The translations under genes were made by a program, and so were the position numbers. A stretch of 64,000 nt of DNA from an uncultured Prevotellaceae bacterium (GTDB lineage: Bacteria; Bacteroidota; Bacteroidia; Bacteroidales; Bacteroidaceae), in contig CACYPF010000023.1 in assembly GCA_902776195.1 (NCBI GenBank), positions 1 through 64,000 on the forward strand. Reading direction: 5' to 3'. Every line of letters begins with the position of its first letter. The first letter of the stretch is position 1. Shown piece after piece: positions 35,012 through 44,222 of the stretch. The notes beneath the pieces were generated by a model. That model saw only the letters and a program-made list of their open reading frames with translations, searched no databases and had not been told where the DNA came from.

Positions 35012-36088
35012 TTATCCAATGTTTTTACGGCGATAGAAATCAATATTCTCCTTTGTCAGCAGTTCGATAGGCATGTAGTTGACAGGCTCTACCTCTTTTT
35101 TCAGCACGATGGCGTTAAAGAGTGTCTCAATACAGGAATATCCCTGCATATACCCGTGCTGTGCAATGAGGAAGGAGATACTGCCTTGTCGCACACATTC
35201 CGCATTCTTGGGGACCATGTCATACCCCATGATCTGAATATTACGCCGGTTGGAACGTAACAGGTATTCACCCACCAGATGTGCCTTGGAGTTGAAGGTG
35301 ATACAATGGTGGGTTTGCGGATGCTTGCTGAAAAAGTCGTCAAGGATAGCATCATAATTCTCACGCTTCTCGTCCAGTGAGAGGTTAACCTCATTGATAG
35401 CCACCTCAGGGAAGTGGTCGTGCATATAATGGCGGAAACCCGTCTCACGGTTCTCTTGTTGTTTTGAGGCGACGTTGCCATTACGCATCTGTTTCATCAG
35501 CATGATTTCCTTCTCATGGGGAGCCATCATCATCAACATGCGTGCTGCAAAATAACCGCTCGAGAAAGAGTCTTGTCCATAGAAGGACAGCGGCTTGAGG
35601 TCGGGCATATAGGAGTCGAGCAGGATAAACGGAATGTCCTGTTCGTGCAACTGGTCAGTGAACTTACGGGTGACATCCAGTTTCGAGGGCACAATAATCA
35701 CACCATCAGGCTCCTGTCTCAGACATTCATTGGTGACTTTCGAGAAAGTCTCGGTAGAGAACCGGTTGTAGTACATCATCTTCTGACTGACACGGAAGTC
35801 GCTGCGGCGTTCACAAGCATCAATGACACCTTCCTCCACCTCTTCCCAATAAGCCTCAGACTCATGCTTGGGAATAATGCAATAGAAGGTATATGATTTG
35901 TTGTAAGCGAGGGCTGAGGCGTACATATTGGGCTTGTAGTCCATTTCCTTTAAAGCCTTCTCCACCTTCTCCAATGCGGTCTTCGACACGTTGGGGCGTT
36001 TATGAAGCACACGGTCTACCGTTCCGACGCTAACTCCGGCACGCTCAGCGATATCCTTGATTCTGATTTTACCAGTATCCATGTTCAT
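35012..36088 (-). CDS. LacI-family transcriptional regulator of the hexuronate locus
   Basis: 358 residues. The HTH is IRIKDIAERAGVSVGTVDRVLHKRPNVS (about 8-36), with the LacI hinge after it, then a periplasmic-binding-protein fold for ligand sensing (GVIIVPSKLDVTR, FILLDSYM). It lies between divergent kdgK-kdgA and its own operon with uxaA. It probably represses both in the absence of a uronate intermediate. A candidate operator sits just upstream. Confidence 0.9.
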   Translation of the reverse strand: MNMDTGKIRIKDIAERAGVSVGTVDRVLHKRPNVSKTALEKVEKALKEMDYKPNMYASALAYNKSYTFYCIIPKHESEAYWEEVEEGVIDACERRSDFRVSQKMMYYNRFSTETFSKVTNECLRQEPDGVIIVPSKLDVTRKFTDQLHEQDIPFILLDSYMPDLKPLSFYGQDSFSSGYFAARMLMMMAPHEKEIMLMKQMRNGNVASKQQENRETGFRHYMHDHFPEVAINEVNLSLDEKRENYDAILDDFFSKHPQTHHCITFNSKAHLVGEYLLRSNRRNIQIMGYDMVPKNAECVRQGSISFLIAQHGYMQGYSCIETLFNAIVLKKEVEPVNYMPIELLTKENIDFYRRKNIG

Positions 36089-36103
36089 TTGTTAATTTGA
36101 ATG

Positions 36104-36128
36104 CAAAGATAGAGAAAAAAAAACGTTT
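36104..36128 (-). promoter_or_regulatory. lacI-uxaA promoter -7 box with candidate LacI operator
   Basis: TATCTTTG on the minus strand (36104-36111) is a -7 box. AAACGTTT (36121-36128), with the central CG step typical of LacI-family operators and extended by TACG, lies between the -7 and -33 positions. No exact TTTG is found at -33. Confidence 0.5.
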
Positions 36129-36161
36129 ACGGAATTATTTAGGAATATTTTTGCCGATTAT

Positions 36162-36192
36162 TTTGGTATTTGGACATTTTGTGCTATCTTTG
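36162..36192 (+). promoter_or_regulatory. Bacteroidota promoter of kdgK-kdgA
   Basis: TTTG (36162-36165), a 19-bp spacer and TATCTTTG (36185-36192), 39 bp before the start codon. Confidence 0.75.
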
Positions 36193-36231
36193 CCAACTGA
36201 AAAGACGTAATTTTAATTAATACTAAAACAA

Positions 36232-37254
36232 ATGGCTAAAATTGTAACCTTAGGCGAGATTATGCTCCGCCTTTCTCCTAACGGTAACGACCGTTTCATT
36301 CAGAGTGAATCATTCCGTATTATTCCTGGTGGTGGTGAAGCAAATGTTGCTATCTCAGTGGCAAATTATGGTCATGAGGCTTATTTCGTGTCTAAACTGC
36401 CCAAGCATGAGATTGGTCAGATTGCTGTGAATGCCATGCGCCGTTATGGTGTGAACACTGATTTCATCGCCCGTGGTGGTGACCGTGTTGGTCTGTATTA
36501 TGCAGAGACAGGTGCCTCTATGCGTCCTTCAAAGGTGATCTACGACCGTGCTCATTCTGCTATCGCTGAGGCTGATCCCTCAGACTTCGATTTCGATAAG
36601 ATTATGGAAGGTGCCGCATGGTTCCACTGGTCTGGTATTACTCCTGCCATCTCCGACAAGGCTGCAGAGTTGACCAAGCTTGCCTGTGAGGCTGCCAAAC
36701 GTCATGGCGTGACGGTTTCTGTAGACCTGAACTTCCGTAAGAAGCTGTGGACTTCTGAGAAGGCGATTTCTATTATGCGTCCTCTGATGCAGTATGTGGA
36801 TGTATGTATTGGTAACGAGGAGGATGCAGAACTCTGTCTCGGTTTCAAGCCTGAAGCCGATGTGGAAGGTGGTAAGACTGATGCTGCTGGTTATGAGGGC
36901 ATCTTCAAGCAGATGAAGGAAGAGTTCGGCTTCAAGTATGTGGTATCTACCCTTCGTGAGTCATTCTCTGCTACTTTCAATGGTTGGAAGGCTTTGATTT
37001 ATGATGGTAAGGAGTTCTATCAGTCTAAGCGTTACGAAATCAATCCAATCATTGACCGTGTTGGTGGTGGCGACTCCTTCTCCGGTGGTCTGATTCATGG
37101 CTTGCTCACCAAGCCGACTCAGGGTGAGGCTCTTGAGTTTGCTGTGGCTGCTTCCGCTCTGAAGCATACCATTAATGGTGACTTCAATCTGGTAAGTGTT
37201 GAGGAAGTAGAGTCGCTTGCAGGTGGTAACGCAAGCGGACGCGTTCAGAGATAA
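36232..37254 (+). CDS. kdgK: 2-dehydro-3-deoxygluconokinase (PfkB family)
   Basis: 340 residues. It phosphorylates 2-keto-3-deoxygluconate. PfkB motifs: GGGEANVAISVANYGHEAYFVSKLP near residues 30-55 and the ATP-site/catalytic-base segment RVGGGDSFSGGLIHGLL near 280-297, with Asp in GGGDSF as the base. It is followed 37 bp later by kdgA. The assignment as KdgK rather than another sugar kinase rests on that neighbour and on uxaA. Confidence 0.9.
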   Translation: MAKIVTLGEIMLRLSPNGNDRFIQSESFRIIPGGGEANVAISVANYGHEAYFVSKLPKHEIGQIAVNAMRRYGVNTDFIARGGDRVGLYYAETGASMRPSKVIYDRAHSAIAEADPSDFDFDKIMEGAAWFHWSGITPAISDKAAELTKLACEAAKRHGVTVSVDLNFRKKLWTSEKAISIMRPLMQYVDVCIGNEEDAELCLGFKPEADVEGGKTDAAGYEGIFKQMKEEFGFKYVVSTLRESFSATFNGWKALIYDGKEFYQSKRYEINPIIDRVGGGDSFSGGLIHGLLTKPTQGEALEFAVAASALKHTINGDFNLVSVEEVESLAGGNASGRVQR

Positions 37255-37291
37255 TATCGGAATAACGTAATCTCGAAATATCGAAAAAATT

Positions 37292-37960
37292 ATGGCAAAA
37301 TTTGATAAGATAGCCGTCCTGAAGAAAATCGGCGATACGGGTATGGTCCCCGTGTTCTATAATAAAGACCTGGAGACTTGTAAGAATGTGGTAAAGGCAT
37401 GCTACGAGGGTGGCGTTCGTGCATTTGAGTTTACCAACCGTGGTGACTTTGCCCAGGAGGTATTCGGTGAATTGGTGAAGTGGGCGGACAAGGAGTGCCC
37501 TGAGCTTGCCTTGGGTATCGGTTCAGTAGTGGATGCTCCCACCGCAGCCCTTTACATTCAGTTAGGTGCCTGCTTCGTGGTTGGGCCGCTGTTCAACCCC
37601 GACATTGCACCTGTCTGCAACCGTCGTCTTGTTCCCTACTGCCCAGGCTGCATGACCGTCAGTGAGATTGGTAAGGCACAGGAGTTGGGTTGCGACCTGA
37701 CGAAGGTGTTCCCTGGTGATGTCGTTGGTCCTAACATGGTGAAAGGCTTGAAGGCTCCAATGCCTTGGTCTAAGATCATGGTGACAGGCGGTGTCGCTCC
37801 TGAGGAGGAGAACCTGCAGAAGTGGTTCAAGGCTGGCGTATATTGTGTCGGTATGGGCTCTAAGCTCTTCCCCTCTGACAAGGTAAAGGCTGGTGACTGG
37901 CAGTATGTAACCGACAAGTGCAAGGAGGCACTCGGTTATGTGGCTAAGGCTCGCGCTTAA
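37292..37960 (+). CDS. kdgA: 2-keto-3-deoxy-6-phosphogluconate / 4-hydroxy-2-oxoglutarate aldolase
   Basis: 222 residues, class I aldolase of the Eda family. It splits KDPG to pyruvate and glyceraldehyde-3-phosphate. [12 protein letters not shown], then [13 protein letters not shown] with the conserved Glu, and the Schiff-base region [28 protein letters not shown] and KVFPGD are visible; the Lys of the Schiff base is expected in the last of these. The 3' end overlaps the next gene by 23 bp, which couples a sugar-acid enzyme to a sensor kinase. Confidence 0.92.
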   Translation: MAKFDKIAVLKKIGDTGMVPVFYNKDLETCKNVVKACYEGGVRAFEFTNRGDFAQEVFGELVKWADKECPELALGIGSVVDAPTAALYIQLGACFVVGPLFNPDIAPVCNRRLVPYCPGCMTVSEIGKAQELGCDLTKVFPGDVVGPNMVKGLKAPMPWSKIMVTGGVAPEEENLQKWFKAGVYCVGMGSKLFPSDKVKAGDWQYVTDKCKEALGYVAKARA

Positions 37961-40900
37961 TCTTACAGTCGTTATTCTTTTCTCAGCTTGTTCACCGTCC
38001 GACAAGGCAGCGGTGGACAAGCTGAATTCACGTTCTTATGCCTGTCACTATCGTCATATTGACTCTACAGCTTATTACGCCCAACAAGCCTATCATTTGT
38101 CGGAAAGCTATGCGGATGGAAAAGCGGAAGCACTCAACCATTTGGCTTTTGTCAGTATCGTACGGATGGACTATGCCCGTGCGGAGAAACAACTGAGAGA
38201 AGCCATATCGTTGACCGACAATCAGATTGAGTTGTTTGTGGCAGAGGTACAACAGATGCGCCTCTGTCAGCGTCGTTCCCGTAACCGGGAGTTCTACGAG
38301 CATCGTGAGCGTGCTATCGGGTGCAGAAACCGTATTAACGAAGAGCGTCTTGCTTTGTCAGACCGTCAGTTCCGAAGACTCGTTTATGCCGAGAGTGAGT
38401 TTGCTATCGTCAACTCCACCTATTACTATTATGTAGGACTGGAACGGCAGTCTATAGAAGCATTACAAGAGGTTAATATGGATGAGATACGCCGTGATAC
38501 GGCACAGTATCTCAACTATCTCTATAACGTGGGAGCAGGAGGTATCATCACGGAAGGAACGGATGATGATATCTATCGGGCGGAAGTGGAGAGTCTTGAC
38601 CGTTGTCTGAGCATCTCCCAGCGTTATCACTATCCTTATTTCGAGGCGAATGCCAAAGAGGCACTTGCCGAGCATCTGGGAGACGTAGACCTCGCCCAGG
38701 AGGCGTTGGAGGGTTTCCAGGCTTATGGTGATGTCTACCAGATAGCGGGTGCCTATCGTACCTTTGCCTCCTGCTTTCATGCCATGGGAGATAATGGACG
38801 GGCATTGGAATATTTGCATTATGCTTTGTCCGATAAGCGCATTAACCAGGCTCCTGACTTGGTGGCGAGTATCCGTGAACAGATGAGTGTGGCTTATTCT
38901 GCCGTTAATGATAAGCAGAACAGCGACCTCAATCGTAATATCTATATCGACCTGCAGGAACAGACTCGTCAGGACCGGGAGTTAGAGGCGCGGGCTGCCA
39001 TGTATGATGAGGCAGCTGCCCAGCTCAACTGGATGATGGGTGCTGTGGTGATAGCTATCCTGCTCTTAGTATTCCTCTTGTGGTTGTTCAACCGGATGAG
39101 TAAGCGGGAGAAACAGAACAGTGAGTATGATGAGTTGTTGGAACTGAAGGCTGACGAAATCGCTGAGGCACAGTTGCGTGTTGAGAGAAATGAGCGTCGT
39201 CATCTGGAACAGCGTGCCAAGGTATCGATGGTCGTGAGCGTCACCCCGCTCATCGACCGGATTATTCATGAGATAAAATATATAGGCACTATAGGAACTA
39301 TAGATACTATAGGATCTATAGACTATATCCGTGAACTGACCGACCAGATTAACACACAGAATGACATCCTGACCCATTGGATACAGTTACGGCAGGGAGA
39401 ACTGAGCCTGCATATAGAGAGCTTCCCCATTCAGCCTCTTTTTGATATCCTTAGCCGCAGTAAGACGAGTTTCCAGATGAAAGGCATAGACCTGACAGTG
39501 GAGCCTTCTGATGCGGTAGTCAAGGCTGACCGCGTGCTGACGCTTTTCATGCTGAACACGCTGGCAGACAATGCCCGTAAGTTTACCGAGCAGGGTGGGA
39601 GGGTGAATATCTATGCCCAGGAGACTGCCGACTATGTGGAACTCTCCGTTGTGGATACGGGAAGAGGAATGTCTCAGGAAGAACTGGCACAGGTGTTCAA
39701 CCATCAGGTGAAGGGTGGACATGGTTTCGGCTTGATGAACTGTAAGGGCATTATTGAGAAATACCGTAAGATCAGTCAGATATTCCAGGTATGCCATCTT
39801 GCCGCTGAGAGCGAGGAAGGGAAGGGAAGCCGCTTCTTCTTTCGGTTGCCGAAGGGAATCAAGCGTATCATCCTCCTGCTGTTAATGTTCAGTACCTCCT
39901 CTCTCATGATGGATGTCTCTGCTCAGGACCATCTGTCGATGGCGCATGTCTTTGCCGACTCTGCCTATTTCTCCAATGTCAACGGTACCTATGGCAAGAC
40001 CTTGGAGTTTGCCGACTCCTGCCGTAAATACCTGAATGCGCATTATCTCCGGCAATATCCCAAAGGACACTTGCTGATGCAACGCCAGGGGAATACTTCC
40101 ATGATGGCACCGGAGATACAATGGTTGCATGACAGTGTCAATACCAACTACCAGATTATCCTTGATATCCGTAACGAGAGTGCGGTGGCTGCCCTGGCAC
40201 TCCATGAGTGGGAACTCTATGCCTATAATAATAAGGTGTACACCCAGCTCTTCAAGGAACTCTCTGCCGACAATACCCTTGCCGACTATTGCCGTATGAT
40301 GCAGCAGTCACAGTCTAACAAGCGTATCGCCATCATTTTGTTGATATTGATGCTGTTGTTGATCATACCAGCCTATTATATGCTCTACTATCGTCACCGT
40401 CTTTACAACCGCTTCCGCAAGGAGCGAATGCAGAAGACCAATCTGGAGATGGCAGAGGATGAGTTGCGGAGAGCGGAACTGGAGGACAGCAACCTGCATG
40501 TGTCGAATGCCGTGTTGGACAACTGCTTGTCGACACTCAAGCATGAGACGATGTACTATCCCAGTCGTATCCGCCAACTTGCAGATAAGGGGGATACACA
40601 GTCGATGCTGGAGGTTGCCTCCTATTATCGCGAGCTCTATGGACTGTTGAGTGAACAGGCAATCCGTCAGACTGAGCAGGTAAAGCTGCATCTGAAGAAA
40701 GTGGACCTTTATGGACAGGAAGTACTGGGTGATGAGCACATGCTGCGTTATCTCTTTGAAATCCTGAAGGGGGAAGTGTCGGCAACAGTGAGAGACAGTC
40801 AGTATCTGCTCTATACCATCCGTCGCCCTGATTTGGTATTGACGGACGAGGAAGCTGCCAACCTGTTTACTCCCCAAATGGATAACATTCCCTATCTGCT

Positions 40901-41024
40901 CTGCCGACAAATTGTCCGTGACCATGGAGAGGCGACTAACCGGCGTGGTTGTGGCATCTGGGCGGAAGTGGAAGATGGAACAACATGGATAAAAATAACA
41001 CTACCAAGATATGGAAAACTTTAA
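37938..41024 (+). CDS. Double-module sensor histidine kinase, DUF5112/DUF5113 type
   Basis: 1028 residues. First half: lipoprotein-like signal ([12 protein letters not shown]), TPR-like helices (about 25-340), a membrane segment (about 362-385), coiled coil, a phosphoacceptor candidate in [11 protein letters not shown], and an intact HATPase (N box [11 protein letters not shown]1 DTGRGM, G2 GHGFGL). Second half: another hydrophobic stretch (about 640-660), a sensory part, a second membrane segment (about 795-815), coiled coil with [15 protein letters not shown], and a degenerate ATPase-like end. It probably senses an envelope signal and signals to the response regulator that overlaps its end by 14 bp. 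Confidence 0.8.
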   Translation: MWLRLALNLTVVILFSACSPSDKAAVDKLNSRSYACHYRHIDSTAYYAQQAYHLSESYADGKAEALNHLAFVSIVRMDYARAEKQLREAISLTDNQIELFVAEVQQMRLCQRRSRNREFYEHRERAIGCRNRINEERLALSDRQFRRLVYAESEFAIVNSTYYYYVGLERQSIEALQEVNMDEIRRDTAQYLNYLYNVGAGGIITEGTDDDIYRAEVESLDRCLSISQRYHYPYFEANAKEALAEHLGDVDLAQEALEGFQAYGDVYQIAGAYRTFASCFHAMGDNGRALEYLHYALSDKRINQAPDLVASIREQMSVAYSAVNDKQNSDLNRNIYIDLQEQTRQDRELEARAAMYDEAAAQLNWMMGAVVIAILLLVFLLWLFNRMSKREKQNSEYDELLELKADEIAEAQLRVERNERRHLEQRAKVSMVVSVTPLIDRIIHEIKYIGTIGTIDTIGSIDYIRELTDQINTQNDILTHWIQLRQGELSLHIESFPIQPLFDILSRSKTSFQMKGIDLTVEPSDAVVKADRVLTLFMLNTLADNARKFTEQGGRVNIYAQETADYVELSVVDTGRGMSQEELAQVFNHQVKGGHGFGLMNCKGIIEKYRKISQIFQVCHLAAESEEGKGSRFFFRLPKGIKRIILLLLMFSTSSLMMDVSAQDHLSMAHVFADSAYFSNVNGTYGKTLEFADSCRKYLNAHYLRQYPKGHLLMQRQGNTSMMAPEIQWLHDSVNTNYQIILDIRNESAVAALALHEWELYAYNNKVYTQLFKELSADNTLADYCRMMQQSQSNKRIAIILLILMLLLIIPAYYMLYYRHRLYNRFRKERMQKTNLEMAEDELRRAELEDSNLHVSNAVLDNCLSTLKHETMYYPSRIRQLADKGDTQSMLEVASYYRELYGLLSEQAIRQTEQVKLHLKKVDLYGQEVLGDEHMLRYLFEILKGEVSATVRDSQYLLYTIRRPDLVLTDEEAANLFTPQMDNIPYLLCRQIVRDHGEATNRRGCGIWAEVEDGTTWIKITLPRYGKL
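39280..39324 (+). repeat. Five 9-bp tandem units inside the kinase gene
   Basis: Units of CTATAG plus three bases (first unit ATATAGGCA) run in frame and encode [14 protein letters not shown]. They lie directly after the HEIKY phosphoacceptor helix. Slippage would add or remove three residues without breaking the frame. Confidence 0.75.
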
Positions 41025-41727
41025 GTTGATTATCGTTGAGGACGTGCCCCTCGAACTCAAAGGCACAGAGGGTATCATACGTCATGAGATCCCTGAGGCA
41101 GAAATCATCGGTACTGCCAGTAACGAGGTAGAATACTGGCGGGTCATCAAACAACAGCAGCCCGATTTGGTGCTGCTTGACCTCGGACTGGGCGGCTCCA
41201 CCACGGTCGGTGTGGAGATATGCCGTCATACCAAAGAGTCATACCCGCAGGTGAAGGTGCTCATCTTCACCGGTGAGATCCTGAACGAGAAACTATGGGT
41301 TGACGTACTGGATGCCGGTGCCGACGGTATCATCCTCAAGAGCGGGGAACTGCTGACCCGTGCTGATGTCCGTGCCGTCATGGAAGGTAAGCAACTGGTG
41401 TTCAACGAACCCATTCTCAAGAAGATAGTGGAGCGCTTCAAACATGCGGTATCCTCCCAGCTGGCACGTCAGGAGGCTTTGGTCAATTATGAGATAGATG
41501 AGTATGACGAGCGTTTCCTCCGTCATCTTGCTCTGGGTTACACCAAGGAACAGATCACAAACCTCCGTGGTATGCCTTTCGGGGTGAAGAGTCTGGAGAA
41601 ACGACAGAACGAGCTGGTGCGTAAGCTGTTCCCCGGCGGGGAGAGTGTCAATGCTACCCGTCTCGTCGTCCGTGCGCTGGAACTCCGTATCCTTGATATC
41701 GATAATCTGGAACCCGATACAGAATGA
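41011..41727 (+). CDS. Response regulator with LuxR-like HTH
   Basis: 238 residues. Receiver domain: acidic pair in IIVEDVP, phospho-Asp in DLVLLDLGLGG, Thr in VLIFTGE, Lys in GIILKSGE. A linker follows, then a C-terminal HTH (about 165-228; LRHLALGYTKEQITNLRGMPFGVKSLEKR). It overlaps the kinase gene by 14 bp and the following membrane-protein gene by 4 bp, so the three are co-translated. Target genes are unknown. Confidence 0.88.
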   Translation: MENFKLIIVEDVPLELKGTEGIIRHEIPEAEIIGTASNEVEYWRVIKQQQPDLVLLDLGLGGSTTVGVEICRHTKESYPQVKVLIFTGEILNEKLWVDVLDAGADGIILKSGELLTRADVRAVMEGKQLVFNEPILKKIVERFKHAVSSQLARQEALVNYEIDEYDERFLRHLALGYTKEQITNLRGMPFGVKSLEKRQNELVRKLFPGGESVNATRLVVRALELRILDIDNLEPDTE

Positions 41728-42311
41728 AACGAGTCCTTCCCTATATCGCCCTGTTCCTCTTCCTGGCAGAGATCGTCCTGATTCTCGTGTCATGGCTCAT
41801 GAGCGCCGCACTGCCAACCAGTGGGGTGCGCTCTATGCTGTCGGGAGAGGGACTGCGCTGGTTTATGGGACATTTCGGTAATATCCTTGCCACTCCCCAG
41901 TTGTCATGGCTAATCCTTGGTGCCATAGCTCTTGGGTGTCTGAGATGCAGTGGTGTCTTTACCCATTCCTCTCCCCGCAGTTATCGGGAGCGTCGTGCCC
42001 TGTTGATAGGAGGAGGTGCCTTGTTGGTATGTATAATAGCCATTCTGCTTCTGACAGTCGTGCCCCATGCTGTCCTGCTGAGTGCCACAGGTGACTACAT
42101 CCCCTCGCCATTCTCCTATAGCCTGATACCTGTGTCATCGTTCAGCCTCTGTGTGTTCAGCATTGTCTATGGGGTTATTGCCGGTACCTTCCAGTCACTC
42201 CGTGACGTCTATGACTCCCTATTATATGGTATCCGATGGGCTGCTCCCTGTGTCTTTTTCTATATTTTATTAATCCAATTTTATGAGTCGCTGAGGTTCG
42301 TCTTCGGCTAA
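41724..42311 (+). CDS. Four-helix membrane protein of unknown function
   Basis: 195 residues with four or five hydrophobic segments (about 5-27, 56-75, 90-115, 130-155, 170-190). RWFMGHFGNILATPQLSWLILGAIALGC faintly recalls the N-terminal region of AbgT-type transporters, but the length is far too short for a transporter of that family. It starts inside the end of the response-regulator gene (ATGA) and is the last gene of the signalling operon. A flavodoxin fragment follows 14 bp later. Confidence 0.7.
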   Translation: MKRVLPYIALFLFLAEIVLILVSWLMSAALPTSGVRSMLSGEGLRWFMGHFGNILATPQLSWLILGAIALGCLRCSGVFTHSSPRSYRERRALLIGGGALLVCIIAILLLTVVPHAVLLSATGDYIPSPFSYSLIPVSSFSLCVFSIVYGVIAGTFQSLRDVYDSLLYGIRWAAPCVFFYILLIQFYESLRFVFG

Positions 42312-42325
42312 AACACTTATTTTTA

Positions 42326-42508
42326 GGTATCAAGGACAGCGGAGCGAAATTCATCGGTGCGGTCTCTACCGACGGCTATAACTTCAGTGACTCTGATGCT
42401 GTCGTTGATGGCAAGTTCATCGGTCTTCCTCTGGATGATGTCAATGAGGATGACAAGACGGATGGGCGTATCGACGCATGGATAGCAGCTATCTCACCTA
42501 ATCTTTAA
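42326..42508 (+). pseudogene. Flavodoxin, C-terminal third only
   Basis: Sixty codons end in a stop and match the C-terminus of long-chain flavodoxins: IKDSGAKFIGAVSTDGYNF, then FIGLPLDDVNEDDKTDGRI and WIAAISPNL. The FMN phosphate loop and first two thirds are missing, and there is no start codon. DUF2023, which commonly neighbours flavodoxin in Bacteroidales, follows directly. The gene was therefore probably truncated by a deletion whose edge lies near 42312-42326. Confidence 0.75.
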
Positions 42509-42521
42509 TCAAGCAAGGACT

Positions 42522-42887
42522 ATGACTCAGACGGAAATCATGCCTATCGACCTGAAAGTATTGATGAACCACATCTATGAATATAAGAAAGGTGTGCGTC
42601 AGATGATTCTCTTCACGATGAACAAGCGTTACGAGCAGTTTGCCACACAACGGCTGGAGCGGCAGAACATCCCGTATGTGCTGCAACCGGCAGGTAAGAA
42701 CACGCTCAACTTGTATTTCGGCAAGAAGGAATGTCTGGATGCCATCCGTCTGATAGCCACACGTCCACTGAACGAGCTGACACCGGAGGAGGACTTTATC
42801 CTCGGTGCGATGCTGGGATACGACATCTGTGCCCAGTGTGAGCGGTATTGCGAGCGCAAGTGCCGTACCTGTCAGAAAGCTCAGTAG
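42522..42887 (+). CDS. DUF2023-family protein
   Basis: 121 residues. The N-terminal half (VLMNHIYEYKKGVRQMILFTMNKRYEQFA) and LNLYFGKKECLDAIR match DUF2023. The C-terminus is Cys-rich (CAQCERYCERKCRTCQ), possibly a metal site. Function unknown; the family is usually beside flavodoxin and may relate to electron transfer. Here its partner is only a fragment. Two Met codons near the start (42522, 42540) are possible. Confidence 0.8.
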   Translation: MTQTEIMPIDLKVLMNHIYEYKKGVRQMILFTMNKRYEQFATQRLERQNIPYVLQPAGKNTLNLYFGKKECLDAIRLIATRPLNELTPEEDFILGAMLGYDICAQCERYCERKCRTCQKAQ

Positions 42888-42927
42888 GGTAGTGATATTC
42901 TTTTAGAAATTAATCATAAAGTTTTTT

Positions 42928-43003
42928 ACCCTTGCAACCGTTGCCACCTTGCAACACTGTCTGATAATCAGCGTGTTACGTGTGGCAACGAGGTGACAAG
43001 GGT
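42928..43003. repeat. Nested long hairpin before the second repeat copy
   Basis: Four nested pairings: ACCCTTG/CAAGGGT (42928, 42997), TTGCCAC/GTGGCAA (42941, 42982), AACAC/GTGTT (42953, 42973) and CTGAT/ATCAG around one central A. No coding role. Its place before the repeat block parallels the palindromic element at 28255-28494. Confidence 0.6.
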
Positions 43004-43059
43004 GACATCGAATAGCGGTTTTGACCTTAAAATGAGTAAAAAAACGAGGTGCTTCCTCC

Positions 43060-43303
43060 TTGCGCAGCCTTAGGCTCCATGGGTCGAAGCCTTAGGTGCC
43101 GATGGTCGAAGGTACGGGCTTCAAAGGTTGAAGCCTTAGGCATTGCAAATGAAAACAATATCATGCAGAATTGTAAATCAATTTAAATTACTTTGTAATT
43201 CAATTTGATTTACTCAGTAATTCAATTTGATTTACTTTGCAAATCAATTTGATTTACAATGAAGGGAGGCATCCTTTACAATGGTTGTCGCTACTGGTGT
43301 CAA
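43060..43303 (+). repeat. Intergenic repeat family, copy 2
   Basis: Same order as copy 1 at 28531: GC-rich part with GAAGCCTTAGG units, then CATGCAGAATTG, then AT-rich palindromic units (four here, three in copy 1), then the conserved tail. The tail's start region reads ATGAAGGGAGGC against ATGAAAGGAGGC in copy 1, a synonymous change that also keeps the hairpin through a wobble pair. The peptide frame ends at 43309 after 16 residues. Confidence 0.75.
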
Positions 43304-43311
43304 GAGTAAGC

Positions 43312-43336
43312 GGCACCTCCTGCTGATGGAGGTGCC
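43312..43336 (+). other. GC-rich hairpin after the repeat copy 2
   Basis: GGCACCTCC (43312-43320) pairs perfectly with GGAGGTGCC (43328-43336). No T run follows, so it is not a standard terminator. Nothing else is seen before the gene at 43476. Confidence 0.5.
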
Positions 43337-43475
43337 ATAGCTGCTAATTTATTGATGAATTTTCTTAGGTTTTTGAAGGTCCTGATTGTCAATGGATGTC
43401 TCGGTGCATGACAGAATTGATTTTGTCACTAAAACATTCGTTTATCTGGTGGAAAATGTGTACCTTCGCAGCCAA

Positions 43476-44222
43476 ATGAAGATAACGAAGAATAAATATC
43501 TGTTGGGGTTTGCTGTTTCTGTGATACTTCTCGCTTTTGTCAAAATGATTTTTCCCAGTGTGGCAGAACCTCTTCAGCAGCATGAAGCAGTCGTAGTGCA
43601 GCCAGACGTTGACGATGCTCAGATAGTACTGAGTTCACGTTCAAATGTCATCTCCCGTCTTTCCACTAAAAAGAAACATCGTATCCGTGGTGTTAATAAC
43701 TATCGAGAGGCATTTCCTGATAGTCAGGCGGTGCAAATCATGGCTGCCGAGAAATGGGGGGTGCGTCCTGTTAAGAATCGTGAGGATGCAGAGAGACGTA
43801 AGAAGGAGTTGGTATATGTGGGGTCCAATCCCTACTATCATGTAGACCCATTGTATAGCAGTATTCCGTATTTGGTACCTCGTGCAGCAGTACTCTTGCA
43901 AGATATCGGACAGGCATTCTACGACAGCCTGTACGTGAAAGGGGTTCCTTTTAATCAATTTATTGTCACCAGCGTGTTACGCTCAGAGTCCGATGTGGTA
44001 AAACTGCGCCGAAGAAACGGCAATGCGACGGAGCGCAGTTGTCATCTCTTCGGCACGACATTTGATATTTGCTATAACCGATATCATCCTGTCACTCAGC
44101 CTGTTCGCGATGATACGTTAAAGTGGGTGTTATGCGAGGTGCTAAGGGATATGCGTGAACAGGGACGCTGTTATATTAAGTATGAAGTGAAACAAGGTTG
44201 CTTCCACATGACCGTACGTTAA
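43476..44222 (+). CDS. DUF5715-type protein with an M15-like peptidase motif
   Basis: About 248 residues from the ATG at 43476 (MKITKNKYLLGFAV), which gives a clean N-terminal membrane anchor or signal. The C-terminal half carries SCHLFGTTFDI, which fits the SxHxxGxxxD zinc-site pattern of D-Ala-D-Ala carboxypeptidases and L,D-peptidases (M15). A late GCFHMTV could supply another His ligand. It may trim peptidoglycan peptides in the periplasm. A very weak -7-like TACCTTCG lies just upstream. It converges on thrC, with the stop codons overlapping. Confidence 0.75.
   Translation: MKITKNKYLLGFAVSVILLAFVKMIFPSVAEPLQQHEAVVVQPDVDDAQIVLSSRSNVISRLSTKKKHRIRGVNNYREAFPDSQAVQIMAAEKWGVRPVKNREDAERRKKELVYVGSNPYYHVDPLYSSIPYLVPRAAVLLQDIGQAFYDSLYVKGVPFNQFIVTSVLRSESDVVKLRRRNGNATERSCHLFGTTFDICYNRYHPVTQPVRDDTLKWVLCEVLRDMREQGRCYIKYEVKQGCFHMTVR

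Noticed and set aside
41724-42311. AbgT-type transporter
   Set aside because: The similarity is faint and the protein has fewer than half the residues and helices such a transporter needs.
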